This document shows positions 25,839-33,622 of a stretch of DNA of 33,644 bases, piece after piece. The position numbers and the translations under genes are program-made. The notes below the pieces were generated by a model, which saw nothing but the letters and a program-made list of their open reading frames with translations, did not search any database and was not told the DNA's origin. The DNA lies in assembly GCA_013152485.1 (NCBI GenBank), contig JAADGG010000006.1:1-33644 (forward strand). Reading direction: 5' to 3'. The DNA comes from Nitrospirota bacterium (lineage in GTDB: Bacteria; Nitrospirota; Thermodesulfovibrionia; Thermodesulfovibrionales; JdFR-85). Positions within the stretch are counted from its first letter, which is position 1. Every line of letters starts with the position of its first letter.

Positions 25839-25874
25839 ATGGAAAACGCGTGTTTCTCGCCGTACAGGAGATGA
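25839..25874 (+). CDS. 11-residue leader peptide coupled to the U32 gene
   Basis: ATG at 25839, preceded at ideal distance by AAGGAGG, encodes MENACFSPYRR and stops at TGA 25872-25874, which overlaps the U32 ATG (25871-25873) as ATGA. The U32 gene itself has only AGGAG directly touching its ATG. Ribosomes ending the leader could therefore restart on the U32 gene. The peptide contains Cys, Arg-Arg and Pro, but no run of one amino acid that would clearly mark an attenuator. It could be a translational coupling device or a chance frame. Confidence 0.5.
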   Translation: MENACFSPYRR

Positions 25875-27097
25875 AGGTTCCAGAGCTTCTCGCGCCGGCC
25901 GGGGATTTCGAAAAGCTGAGGACTGCGATCCATTACGGTGCCGATGCCGTCTACCTAGGGGATCCGAGGTTCAGCCTCAGAGGAAACAGGACCGGGGACT
26001 TTGTTGATGCCGGTTTGAGGGAGGCCGTGCTGTATGCGCGCGGAAGAGGCGTGAGGACCTACGTGACGGCCAATATCTTTCCGCACAACCGTGACCTCCC
26101 CGCGCTTGAAGAACATATAGAGTTCCTGAAGGTTGTGAGGCCCGATGCGGTAATACTCTCAGACCCCGGCCTCTTCATGATGTTCAGGAAGAGGGCCCCC
26201 GAAATAGCGCTCCATGTAAGCACGCAGGCCAATGTCACCAATGTCGAATCCGCACTCTTCTGGGAGGACCTCGGAGCAGAGCGCCTCGTGCTCTCGCGAG
26301 AGTTGTCCATGGAAGAGATAGCAGAGATACGCCTTAAAACGTCTCTTGAGCTCGAGGTGTTCGTACACGGCTCCATATGCATCTCGTATTCAGGCAGGTG
26401 CTATATCAGCAGCTTCCTTGCCTCAAGAAGTGCCAACATGGGACGATGCACGAACTCTTGCAGGTGGAGCTATGCCCTCGTTGAGGAGAAAAGGCCGGGG
26501 GACTTCTTGCCGGTCTTCGAGGACGACAGGGGCACATACATAATGAGCTCGAAAGACCTGTGCATGATCGCACACCTGCCGGCCCTGGTGGAGGCGGGGG
26601 TGGACAGTTTCAAGATAGAGGGGAGGATGAAAGGGATCAACTATGTCGCGGGCGTAGTGAAGACATACAGAGAGGCCATCGACTCCATGCAGGGCGGTAC
26701 CTACAGGGTGAATCCGAGATGGCTGAGAGAGCTCTCCATGTTCAGCAACCGGGGATATACGACCGCCATGTTCTTCGGAAGACATCCGGATGAGGATTAT
26801 AACTTCAACGGCGGGATCTACAGAATGAGCCATGAACTCGTCGGCATTGTTCTTGGAATCGAAGGCGACACTGCGCGCGTGGGACTGAGGAACAGGCTTG
26901 ACCGTGGAGACCGTGTTGAGTATCTCTCTCCCGGGCTCGAAGGTGCAGTCTTCGAGATAGATTCGATGGTTGACGAAGAGGGAGCGGATGTCTGCTCCGC
27001 AAGAAACGGGGATGTGGTGTTCTTCAGCGTCCCGGATGGGGTGAGGCGGAACGACCTCGTCAGGAGACCGCTGGACAGGGGTGGAGAGCGTAAGTGA
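25871..27097 (+). CDS. U32 family protein (TrhP/RlhA-like RNA hydroxylation)
   Basis: Protein of 408 residues from the ATG at 25871, which gives the usual start MKVPELLAPAGDFEKLRTAIHYGADAVYLG. Barrel motifs YVTANIFPHNRDLP, HVSTQANVTN and RLVLSRELSMEEI follow. VFVHGSICISYSGRCYISS, GRCTNSCRW and SKDLCMI carry cysteines C170, C177, C193, C197 and C231, several of which bind an Fe-S cluster in the family. Relatives (TrhP, RlhA) are needed for 5-hydroxylation of tRNA uridine-34 or of a 23S rRNA cytidine using prephenate; older labels say collagenase-like peptidase. Length and C-terminal domain (about 310-400) are closest to TrhP. A GTG at 25850 is a weaker start. Confidence 0.9.
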   Translation: MKVPELLAPAGDFEKLRTAIHYGADAVYLGDPRFSLRGNRTGDFVDAGLREAVLYARGRGVRTYVTANIFPHNRDLPALEEHIEFLKVVRPDAVILSDPGLFMMFRKRAPEIALHVSTQANVTNVESALFWEDLGAERLVLSRELSMEEIAEIRLKTSLELEVFVHGSICISYSGRCYISSFLASRSANMGRCTNSCRWSYALVEEKRPGDFLPVFEDDRGTYIMSSKDLCMIAHLPALVEAGVDSFKIEGRMKGINYVAGVVKTYREAIDSMQGGTYRVNPRWLRELSMFSNRGYTTAMFFGRHPDEDYNFNGGIYRMSHELVGIVLGIEGDTARVGLRNRLDRGDRVEYLSPGLEGAVFEIDSMVDEEGADVCSARNGDVVFFSVPDGVRRNDLVRRPLDRGGERK

Positions 27098-27110
27098 GAG
27101 GGCAGGGGGG

Positions 27111-27629
27111 CTATCTGGCTGCAAGCGATACGGACTGTTTCTCTATCTCGAGCCTGCAGGATATCTCCCTCAGGAGAATGAGCACCCTGTCTTTCGGTCG
27201 CTCGCACAAGAATACACCCTCGAAGCCGCTCATCGGACCGTCTGTTATTATCAGCCTGTCTCCCGGCTTGAGTTCCTTGGCCGAGAGGTCGATGAATCCG
27301 TCCTTCATCCTCGACAGGATGGAGTCTATGATTGACTTGTCCACCGTGTAGGGCGTTCCGGACCTGCTCCCTATTACGTAACGGACCCCTCTGGTATACT
27401 TTATGAGACGGTAATCCCTTTCAGGGTCGAACTTCGCGAATACGTAGCATGGAAACAGCTTTTCCACTATCATCCGCAACCGCCCCTTGTAGAAACGTCT
27501 TTTCCTGACGGCAGGGTTCAGGACGTCGAATTTTGCTATCTGGAGGTATTTTGCGACAAGATCCTCTTGTGCGGGTTTCGTGTAGATAACGTACCAGTTT
27601 GCGGTTTCTTGGCTGTCGGGCGCTCTCAT
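27111..27629 (-). CDS. NusG/RfaH-like specialised transcription factor
   Basis: Protein of 172 residues. The NusG N-terminal domain starts ANWYVIYTKPAQEDLVAKYLQ, continues FPCYVFAKFDPERDYRLIKYTRGVRYVIG and is followed by a KOW-type C-terminal domain LKPGDRLIITDGPMSGFEGVF. It lacks the exact features of housekeeping NusG and stands alone rather than in the secE-nusG-rplK context, so it is probably a paralog that loads on selected long operons such as glycan clusters. The glycan genes about 7 kb away are a possible target. The ATG has no ribosome site and lies only about 11-13 bases after the predicted -10 box. Confidence 0.87.
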   Translation of the reverse strand: MRAPDSQETANWYVIYTKPAQEDLVAKYLQIAKFDVLNPAVRKRRFYKGRLRMIVEKLFPCYVFAKFDPERDYRLIKYTRGVRYVIGSRSGTPYTVDKSIIDSILSRMKDGFIDLSAKELKPGDRLIITDGPMSGFEGVFLCERPKDRVLILLREISCRLEIEKQSVSLAAR

Positions 27630-27642
27630 ATGATATATTCAT

Positions 27643-27670
27643 TTTATATTATTCACGATACTAAATTCAA
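27643..27670 (-). promoter_or_regulatory. Candidate promoter of the NusG-like gene
   Basis: On the minus strand TTGAAT (27670-27665) is followed after 16 bases by TATAAA (27648-27643); TAAAAT two bases later gives 18-base spacing. The transcript would begin about five to seven bases before the ATG at 27629. Confidence 0.45.
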
Positions 27671-27762
27671 AGGAAAAACGATCCGTCTCCGGTGCGGCAA
27701 CGTGGGGAACCGGAATGCTTGAGCGTCGGAAGGCCTCGTCGAGTGGCATGCCGTGCACGACA

Positions 27763-28884
27763 TCATGTACGACACGCGGCCACAGCCTCGGCAATCAGCT
27801 CCGATGCCCTCGAAACATCATCTTCCGACGTGTCCTTGCCAGTGCTTATCCTGACGGCAGAGACTGCATCTGCCGTGCTCAGTCCCATTGTGAGCAGTAC
27901 ATCCGAGGGTTTGCAGGTGCCCGAGTGGCATGCCGAGCCTGCTGATATGGCAACCTCGTCCTTGAGATGGTTAACGAGGTCGGATCCCGTGATGCCCCTT
28001 ATCGATACATTCAGCGTGTTGGGCAGTCTGTCAGCCTTTTCTCCGTTCAGTCTGATGTCGGGGATCAGGGACAGAAGTCTGCTGTAAAGCATTCCGGTAA
28101 CCCGTTCAGCGTGTTCGACTCGCAGGTGCATGTCCCTGACGGCGATCTCCGCCGCCCTGCCGAAACCGGCAATTGCAGGGATGTTCTCCGTGCCGGGCCT
28201 CAGGCCCCTTTCATGCCCTGCTCCGTGCATTACGGGTTGCAGGCTTACGCCCTTTCGCAGGTACAGCGCCCCTATGCCCTTTGGACCGTAGAACTTGTGA
28301 GATACGATGGTTGCCATGTCGCAACCGAGCTCCCTGACGTCCACGGGCCTCTTACCTGCAGACTGGGCCATATCAGTATGAAAGACTATCCCCCGTTCTT
28401 TCAGTATTTCGGCAATCTCTCCCACCGGCTGTATGACGCCGGTCTCGTTGTTTGAATGCATGATGGTTACGAGCACGGTATCGGCCCTCAACGCCTCGAG
28501 GATCTCTTCAGGGCTCACCACTCCGTTGCGGTCCGTACCAACGAGCGTAATGTCGAATCCCTCCTTCTCCAGATGCCTGAGCGGATTGATGACGGAGGGG
28601 TGTTCTATGCGTGAGGAGACTATGTGTCCTTTTCGGCGGTAACGCGCATAGCCCATTATGGCGAGATTGTTCGACTCCGTTCCTCCAGAGGTGAAGACTA
28701 TCTCCTCGGGGGCTGCCCCGATGAGATCTGCCAGGGCGGCCCGTGCATCTTCGACGAGCCGGTGTGCTTCTCTGCCGGCTGCGTGGGAGCTCGAGGGGTT
28801 TCCGTAGATCTTCAGGGCATCACAGACGGCGTCCCTGACTTCCTCGTCAACCGGGGTTGTGGCATTGTGGTCGAGGTATATCAT
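27763..28884 (-). CDS. Cysteine desulfurase, NifS/IscS family
   Basis: PLP enzyme of 373 residues taking sulfur from cysteine for Fe-S clusters or thio-modified tRNA. MIYLDHNATTPVD opens the protein, TSGGTESNN binds the PLP phosphate, K197 in SHKFYGPKGIG forms the Schiff base, and C319 in SAGSACHSG receives the sulfur. PGTENIPAIAGFG is typical of the NifS/IscS group. No iscU, iscA or thiI gene is adjacent, so the sulfur acceptor is unclear. Its ATG overlaps the rapZ stop by four bases (ATGA), making it the last gene of the lpt-rpoN operon. Confidence 0.95.
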   Translation of the reverse strand: MIYLDHNATTPVDEEVRDAVCDALKIYGNPSSSHAAGREAHRLVEDARAALADLIGAAPEEIVFTSGGTESNNLAIMGYARYRRKGHIVSSRIEHPSVINPLRHLEKEGFDITLVGTDRNGVVSPEEILEALRADTVLVTIMHSNNETGVIQPVGEIAEILKERGIVFHTDMAQSAGKRPVDVRELGCDMATIVSHKFYGPKGIGALYLRKGVSLQPVMHGAGHERGLRPGTENIPAIAGFGRAAEIAVRDMHLRVEHAERVTGMLYSRLLSLIPDIRLNGEKADRLPNTLNVSIRGITGSDLVNHLKDEVAISAGSACHSGTCKPSDVLLTMGLSTADAVSAVRISTGKDTSEDDVSRASELIAEAVAACRT

Positions 28885-29750
28885 AGCTCCCTGTGTATCA
28901 TCTTTATTTCCAGGTCAAAAGCCGACTTCAGGTACCTGAAGAGTTCCTCGGCAATCACGGGAGACCTGTGCTGTCCGCCGGTGCAGCCGACTCCGATGGT
29001 TAGGGATGAACGGCCTTCTTTCAGGTATTCGGCGACGAGGAACTCGACGAGCTCCTTCAGCTTGTCAAGAAGTTTGACCGTGAGCGGACTCTCCATGACA
29101 TACCGCCTGACCTGCTCGTCAAGACCGGTGAGCTCTCTCAGTTCGGTAATGAAGTAAGGATTCGGAAGAAACCTCACGTCGAAGAGCAAGTCCACGTCCT
29201 GGGGGATTCCGAACTTGTATCCGAAGGATATGATGTTGATTCCCATCGAAGACTTCCGGTCTCCGCCGAACGTCTCCATGATGAAGGACCTCAGCTGGTG
29301 CGGCGTGTAGGATGAAGTGTCGATGACCCTGTCTGCAAGCTTTCTGAGGAATGAGAGATATTCGGACTCCACCTTCAGGGCATCCTTTATATCGCCGCCG
29401 GATGAGGCTGAAAGGGGGTGAGGCCGCCGCGTCTCCTTGAACCGCTTCAGGAGGACCGAACTCTCGGCCTCGAGGAAGACGACCTCTGCATCGTATTCCT
29501 CCCTGAGGGCGTTGATCGACTCCTCCACACCGTCGACGAAGCTCCTCTCCCTGACATCAACGCTGATCGCCACCTTCTCGATGTTCTTTCCGGAAGCGGA
29601 AAGAGAAATGAAGTTCTTGAGCAACTGGGGAGGAAAATTGTCGATACAGAAGAACCCCACGTCTTCGAGGGCCCTCAGCGCTACTGTCTTGCCAGCGCCT
29701 GAGAGCCCTGTAATAACGATTACCTTGATTGGTGCTTCATGCCGGCTCAA
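28881..29750 (-). CDS. rapZ: RNase adapter / nucleotide-binding protein RapZ
   Basis: Protein of 289 residues. The N-terminal P-loop is VIVITGLSGAGKTVALRALEDVGFFCIDNFPPQLL; the middle has DVRERSFVDGV and LEAESSVLLKRFKETRRPHPL. The C-terminal domain includes FGYKFGIPQDVDLLFDVRFLPNPYF and IGVGCTGGQHRSPVIAEEL, hallmarks of RapZ. In E. coli it binds small RNAs to control amino-sugar synthesis; the role in this lineage is not known. The start is a TTG at 29750, overlapping the hpf end by 14 bases with AGGA just upstream; no ATG is in frame nearby. Confidence 0.95.
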   Translation of the reverse strand: MSRHEAPIKVIVITGLSGAGKTVALRALEDVGFFCIDNFPPQLLKNFISLSASGKNIEKVAISVDVRERSFVDGVEESINALREEYDAEVVFLEAESSVLLKRFKETRRPHPLSASSGGDIKDALKVESEYLSFLRKLADRVIDTSSYTPHQLRSFIMETFGGDRKSSMGINIISFGYKFGIPQDVDLLFDVRFLPNPYFITELRELTGLDEQVRRYVMESPLTVKLLDKLKELVEFLVAEYLKEGRSSLTIGVGCTGGQHRSPVIAEELFRYLKSAFDLEIKMIHREL

Positions 29751-30261
29751 TTAGTCCTAAGTCTCCGTCTTTCCTTCTGTAGATGACATTGATGTTTCCG
29801 CTGTTTGCATCCGTAAAGACGAGGAAGTCCTGTCCCATCAGATCCATCTGCATCGCTGCCTCCTCGGGAGTCATGGGCTTCATGGCGACCTTTTTCTCCC
29901 GTATTATCTTCACCTCAGCAGCAGACTCGGTTTCAACAGGCTGCTGCGGGGCCGCCTGAGCCTTTGAATCCTTGCGCTGGGAAATCTGCTTTTCCTTGTA
30001 CTTCTTGGTCTGGCGTTCCAGCTTTTCGACTACTTCATCGATCGAGGAGTATATCTCCCCGGTAACTCCCTCTGCCTGTATCATGATGCCGTTGGCCTTA
30101 AGCAACACCTCCGCCTTGTGCCTGTATTTTTCCACGGAGAGGGTCACGACGGCCTCTGTTATGGAAGAGAGGTATTTTTCGAACTTCCTCACCTTGCTCT
30201 CTGCATAATCCCGGAGTGCCGGAGTGATATCGAGATGGCGTCCGTTGATGATAATGTTCAT
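29737..30261 (-). CDS. hpf: Ribosome hibernation promoting factor, long form
   Basis: Protein of 174 residues from the ATG at 30261, with AAAAGGAGG seven bases upstream. The N-terminal domain MNIIINGRHLDITPALRDYAESKVRKFEKYL binds the 30S decoding region. A charged linker (about 95-120, rich in Lys, Gln and Ala) joins it to the C-terminal dimerisation domain KKVAMKPMTPEEAAMQMDLMGQDFLVFTDANSG...VIYRRKDGDLGLIEP. This is the long form that pairs 70S ribosomes into 100S dimers in resting cells. The frame is open 24 codons further upstream, but the ribosome site fixes the start. Confidence 0.95.
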   Translation of the reverse strand: MNIIINGRHLDITPALRDYAESKVRKFEKYLSSITEAVVTLSVEKYRHKAEVLLKANGIMIQAEGVTGEIYSSIDEVVEKLERQTKKYKEKQISQRKDSKAQAAPQQPVETESAAEVKIIREKKVAMKPMTPEEAAMQMDLMGQDFLVFTDANSGNINVIYRRKDGDLGLIEPA

Positions 30262-30322
30262 GTTGTCCTCCTTTTCTAAGTAAGTTGGGTGATTCCCAAG
30301 CAACAGTCCCGGCTCTTCAAAC

Positions 30323-31762
30323 TCAGACATCAAGCCTCTTCCTTCTCGAGTTAGGAGGGATCTTCAGCTCTTCCCTGTACTTCGCCACGGTCCTTCGGGC
30401 TATGGTTATGTTCTGCTGGTTGAGAAAGTCGGCTATCTTCTGGTCACTGAAGGGTTTCCGAGGGTTTTCCTGGGAGATGATCTTCTTTATCTGTTCTTTT
30501 ACGATGGTTGACGATATTCCCTCCTTGCTGCCCTGGAGAGAGCTGCTGAAGAAGAACCTGAAGCTGAAGATTCCGTGCGGGCAGGCAAGGTACTTGCTGG
30601 AGGTTACCCTGCTGACGGTGCTCTCGTGCATTTCTATATCCGCGGCAACGTCCCTGAGGTTCAGTGGCTTGAGATGGTTCAGACCGTAATCGAAGAACTC
30701 GCGCTGAAAGTTGAGGATGCTTTTCGTGACCTTGTAGATGGTCTTGTTCCTCTGTTCAAGGCTCTTGATCAGCCACATCGCCGACTGCAACTTTTCCTCG
30801 AGGAACTTCTTCTCTTCTTTGGTCAGGGCGGCCTTGTTGCTGAGGAGCTGCTTGTATTTATTGTTCAGCCGCAGCCTCGGCAGCCCTTCGTCGTTGAGGA
30901 TGATCTGATATTCGCCGTCCGTTTTCTCGACGAATACGTCCGGGAAGACATAGTTCGTCTCGTGGGAAGAGAAGTTCCTCGCGGGCTTCGGGTCGAGTTC
31001 CTCGATGATCCTGACGGCTATCAGGATGTCTTCGTACGTTGCACCGTACTGTTTTGCGATAACCTTGTACTTCTTCTTCTCGAGCTCTCCGAGGTTGTTC
31101 TCCACTATCTTCTCAACGAGGGTCCCCTCGAGGCCAAGGAGCCTTATCTGGATCAGCAGGCATTCCCTGAGGTTCCTCGCCCCTATGCCCGGTGGGTCCA
31201 GCTCCTGCACGAGCCCTACGGCCTCTCTCACAAGCTCTACGGGGGCCCTGCAGATATCGGCCAGTTCCTCGTCCGTGATGTTCAGGTAGCCGTTGTCGTC
31301 TATATTGCCGATTATGGCTTCCCCTATCTCCTGAAGCCGCTCGTCGCTCGTGTTCAGTCTGAGTTGCCACGTCAGGTGCTCGTAAAGGTTCGGCGAAGAG
31401 CTGACAAACTGTTCGAACGATGCCGGGGACTCGGTACCGGGGGTGAAATATCCGAGGTCCCTGCCGTCACTGCCCCTCTCTTCGAAATAGTCGTCTGCCT
31501 TGAAGGTCATCAGGTTTTCGATCGGAGACAACGAGTCTTCTTCTGGCTCAGGGGCCGTCTCCGTGACTTCCCCGCCCGTTGGTTCCTCCACTGCCTGATC
31601 TTCCTGCTGATCCTCAAGGAAAGGATTTTCCGTCAGTTCCTGGTTCAGTGCCTGTGTCAGCTCAAGTTGGGGCAGCTGCAGCAGTTTTATGGCCTGTTGC
31701 AGCTGAGGCGTCAGGACCAGTTTTTGCGAAAGTTTTATCTCGAGCCTGGTTTCAAGTGCCAT
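30323..31762 (-). CDS. rpoN: RNA polymerase sigma-54 factor
   Basis: Protein of 479 residues. Region I (1-50) is rich in Gln and Leu (LTPQLQQAIKLLQLPQLEL) and contacts enhancer-binding activators. An acidic region II follows (about 50-110). The core-binding domain contains LDPPGIGARNLRECLLIQI, the helix-turn-helix is near residues 370-390 (MHESTVSRVTSSKYL), and the RpoN box ARRTVAKYRE lies at 455-464. All regions are intact. Its ATG shares one base with the lptB stop (TAATG), so translation is coupled. The location between lptB and hpf is a conserved arrangement in Gram-negative bacteria. Confidence 0.97.
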   Translation of the reverse strand: MALETRLEIKLSQKLVLTPQLQQAIKLLQLPQLELTQALNQELTENPFLEDQQEDQAVEEPTGGEVTETAPEPEEDSLSPIENLMTFKADDYFEERGSDGRDLGYFTPGTESPASFEQFVSSSPNLYEHLTWQLRLNTSDERLQEIGEAIIGNIDDNGYLNITDEELADICRAPVELVREAVGLVQELDPPGIGARNLRECLLIQIRLLGLEGTLVEKIVENNLGELEKKKYKVIAKQYGATYEDILIAVRIIEELDPKPARNFSSHETNYVFPDVFVEKTDGEYQIILNDEGLPRLRLNNKYKQLLSNKAALTKEEKKFLEEKLQSAMWLIKSLEQRNKTIYKVTKSILNFQREFFDYGLNHLKPLNLRDVAADIEMHESTVSRVTSSKYLACPHGIFSFRFFFSSSLQGSKEGISSTIVKEQIKKIISQENPRKPFSDQKIADFLNQQNITIARRTVAKYREELKIPPNSRRKRLDV

Positions 31763-32487
31763 TACAAACTAAACTCCTCACCGAGATAGGCCGATCTCAC
31801 TTCAGGATTGCTGATTAGCTTCTCCGGTTCGCCTTCATCCAGTACAGCACCGTCACTGATGATGTATGCCCTGTCGGTTATGGACAGGGTTTCCCTGACG
31901 TTGTGGTCCGTAAGGAGTATGCCAAGCCCCTTTTCTTTAAGATACCTCAATGTTTGCTTTAATTCAAGTATGGCTATCGGATCAATTCCCGCAAACGGCT
32001 CGTCGAAGAGGATGAAGGTCGGCTTTGTGGCGAGTGTACGCGCGATCTCGGTCCTCCTCCGCTCACCCCCCGAGAGGTGCATTCCCTTGCGTTCGGAGAA
32101 CTCCATGAGCTGAAACTCCTTGAGCAGCCTCAACAGCCTTTCCTCGGTTTCGGTCTTGCTGTAGCCCTTTATCTCCAGGATCGCCCGGATGTTGTCCCTT
32201 ACCGTGAGGCGCCTGAAGATGGAGGGTTCTTGGGGCAGATAACTTATTCCCATCCTTGCACGCTGATACATCGGAAGGCTGCTCATGTCCGTATCGTCGA
32301 GGAATATCTTTCCCTCGTCGGCCTTTATCATGCCGACCATCATGTAGAACGTCGTCGTCTTACCGGCACCGTTGGGGCCTAGAAGGCCGACTATCTCTCC
32401 GGTCCTTACAGATATGTCGAGACCTTTCACAGCGGTCTTTCCCCTGTAAGACTTTACCAGTCCTCTCGATGACAGTTTATGGGCCAT
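31762..32487 (-). CDS. lptB: Lipopolysaccharide export ATPase
   Basis: ABC ATPase of 241 residues powering LPS transport from inner to outer membrane with LptF and LptG, which are not in this window. Walker A is GPNGAGKTT, the Q-loop YLPQEPSIFRRLTV, the signature LSGGERRR, Walker B FILFDEPFAGIDPIA, and the switch histidine is in LLTDHNVRETL. YLPQEPSIFRRLTVRDN and SDGAVLDEGEP identify LptB rather than an amino-acid importer ATPase. It overlaps the end of lptA by 11 bases. Confidence 0.97.
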   Translation of the reverse strand: MAHKLSSRGLVKSYRGKTAVKGLDISVRTGEIVGLLGPNGAGKTTTFYMMVGMIKADEGKIFLDDTDMSSLPMYQRARMGISYLPQEPSIFRRLTVRDNIRAILEIKGYSKTETEERLLRLLKEFQLMEFSERKGMHLSGGERRRTEIARTLATKPTFILFDEPFAGIDPIAILELKQTLRYLKEKGLGILLTDHNVRETLSITDRAYIISDGAVLDEGEPEKLISNPEVRSAYLGEEFSL

Positions 32488-32983
32488 TTCGTCTCTTTAT
32501 TATTACCCGGCTGTTTTCAACGACGGAGCGATCGTCTCCGAGGTAGTAGATCATCCTGCTTCCCGAGATCATGCTGTTGCCTTCCTTGGCAACAGGGTTG
32601 CCCGTGAAGACGACCGTCTGTTCTTTCCTGTAGTATACCGCCTCCTCGGAGCTTATCTCCCGTCCTCCCCTGGTGAGCCTCACGTTTCCCTTTGCCTCTA
32701 TCTTGCTGACATCTCCGGAGTCCGAGTAGAATACCTTCATCCAGTCGGCATACAGGGTCACATCTCCCTGTTTTGCCACCACCGTGCCTTCGAATACCGC
32801 CGTATGGGTCCTGTTGTCTGCCGTAAGTCTCTCGGCGGTTATCTCCACGGGCAGCTCTTCGGGCCGTCCGGCGGTACCGTCACCCTGTTTCCCGGTTCCT
32901 GTTGCGGGTTCCGAGACGGACGGCAGTGCCACCAGCAAGACCAGCAGGATGCCCAGAATACTAATAGAATACCGCCCTGACAT
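32477..32983 (-). CDS. lptA: Lipopolysaccharide transport periplasmic protein
   Basis: Protein of 168 residues. A signal peptide (about 1-24, SISILGILLVLLVALPSVSEP) leads to an OstA/LptA beta-jellyroll with the typical repeating pattern ITAERLTADNRTHTAVFEGTVVAKQGDVTLYADWM and IEAKGNVRLTRGGREISSEEAVYY. LptA forms the periplasmic bridge that carries LPS between LptC and LptD. Ribosome site GGAGG is eight bases before the ATG, inside the end of lptC, which it overlaps by 23 bases. Confidence 0.93.
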   Translation of the reverse strand: MSGRYSISILGILLVLLVALPSVSEPATGTGKQGDGTAGRPEELPVEITAERLTADNRTHTAVFEGTVVAKQGDVTLYADWMKVFYSDSGDVSKIEAKGNVRLTRGGREISSEEAVYYRKEQTVVFTGNPVAKEGNSMISGSRMIYYLGDDRSVVENSRVIIKRRNGP

Positions 32984-33488
32984 CTCCGGTGACCTCCATG
33001 ATTTGCGAATCCTTTATCCTTCCGTTCCTGCCGGAGATCGTGTATCCGTCCCCCTTGATCACCAGCCCCCTTGGTGCGGTAAGCATATCCTCAGAGGGAA
33101 TATAGAGCAACTCTGGCGATGTGAACACAAACCCCTTCCCCCTGCCGTTGACCGTGCCGTCGAGCCTGAGCCGGCCGTCGGTCATGTCGTAAAACCCCCT
33201 TTTCGAATTGAGAGACAGGCCGCTCTTGAAATAATAGATATCGACATCTCTTATTTCAGAGCCCGTCTCATCCTGAAGGAACAGCGCCTCTTTGATCTCG
33301 GCCCGCCACTCGGGCTGCTCCTCCCTGTAGTACGTCACCTCTATATCCTTCATCACGGACCTGCCCTGTCCCGCTGAATATGGCGGCGTTGCGCCCTTCG
33401 TCGTGATCCAGACCGAAACTATCAGGACTGCTGCAGCTGTCAGAAGAGACGGAATGCCGTACCTTTTAAATATGTGAATCTCTCTCAT
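32961..33488 (-). CDS. lptC: LPS export inner-membrane anchor LptC
   Basis: From the ATG at 33488 the protein has 175 residues: one N-terminal membrane helix (about 11-29, IPSLLTAAAVLIVSVWITT), then an LptC/OstA-type beta domain (DIEVTYYREEQPEWRAEIKEALF ... LYIPSEDMLTAPRGLVIKGDGYTISG). LptC takes LPS from the LptBFG pump and hands it to LptA. A TTG three codons upstream (33497) is equally possible because AGGAG is better spaced for it. It is the first gene of the lpt-rpoN operon in this window, behind an extended -10 promoter. Confidence 0.88.
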   Translation of the reverse strand: MREIHIFKRYGIPSLLTAAAVLIVSVWITTKGATPPYSAGQGRSVMKDIEVTYYREEQPEWRAEIKEALFLQDETGSEIRDVDIYYFKSGLSLNSKRGFYDMTDGRLRLDGTVNGRGKGFVFTSPELLYIPSEDMLTAPRGLVIKGDGYTISGRNGRIKDSQIMEVTGDVRAVFY

Positions 33489-33527
33489 GGTGACCAAGGC
33501 TCCCCTCTCCTGAACAGGGAAGAAAGT

Positions 33528-33575
33528 GCGGACATGGAGGGGGTCCGCTTCATCTCTTCAACGGCCAAGCCGTTG
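33528..33575. repeat. Two inverted repeats in the lptC leader
   Basis: CAACGGC (33559-33565) and GCCGTTG (33569-33575) form a 7-base stem with a three-base loop. GCGGAC (33528-33533) and GTCCGC (33543-33548) form a second stem of six. Both lie inside the predicted untranslated leader. Neither is followed by a T-run on either strand, so they are leader structures rather than terminators. Confidence 0.6.
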
Positions 33576-33592
33576 CCGGACTTTATAGAAGA

Positions 33593-33622
33593 ATTATACC
33601 ATTTGAGGCTGCGTTTACGCAA
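33593..33622 (-). promoter_or_regulatory. Extended -10 promoter of the lptCAB-rpoN-hpf-rapZ operon
   Basis: On the minus strand a perfect TATAAT (33598-33593) is directly preceded by TGG, forming an extended -10 box. TTGCGT (33622-33617) 18 bases upstream is a poor -35, which is usual for extended -10 promoters. The start would be near 33586, giving about 100 bases of leader before lptC. Confidence 0.65.

Noticed and set aside
30575-31789. Plus-strand frame of 404 codons opposite rpoN
   Set aside because: Antisense shadow; rpoN has all its regions, and no start signal precedes the plus-strand frame.
33559-33575. Stem CAACGGC/GCCGTTG as a terminator of a gene to the right
   Set aside because: No T-run on the minus strand, and a promoter lies between it and the window edge.
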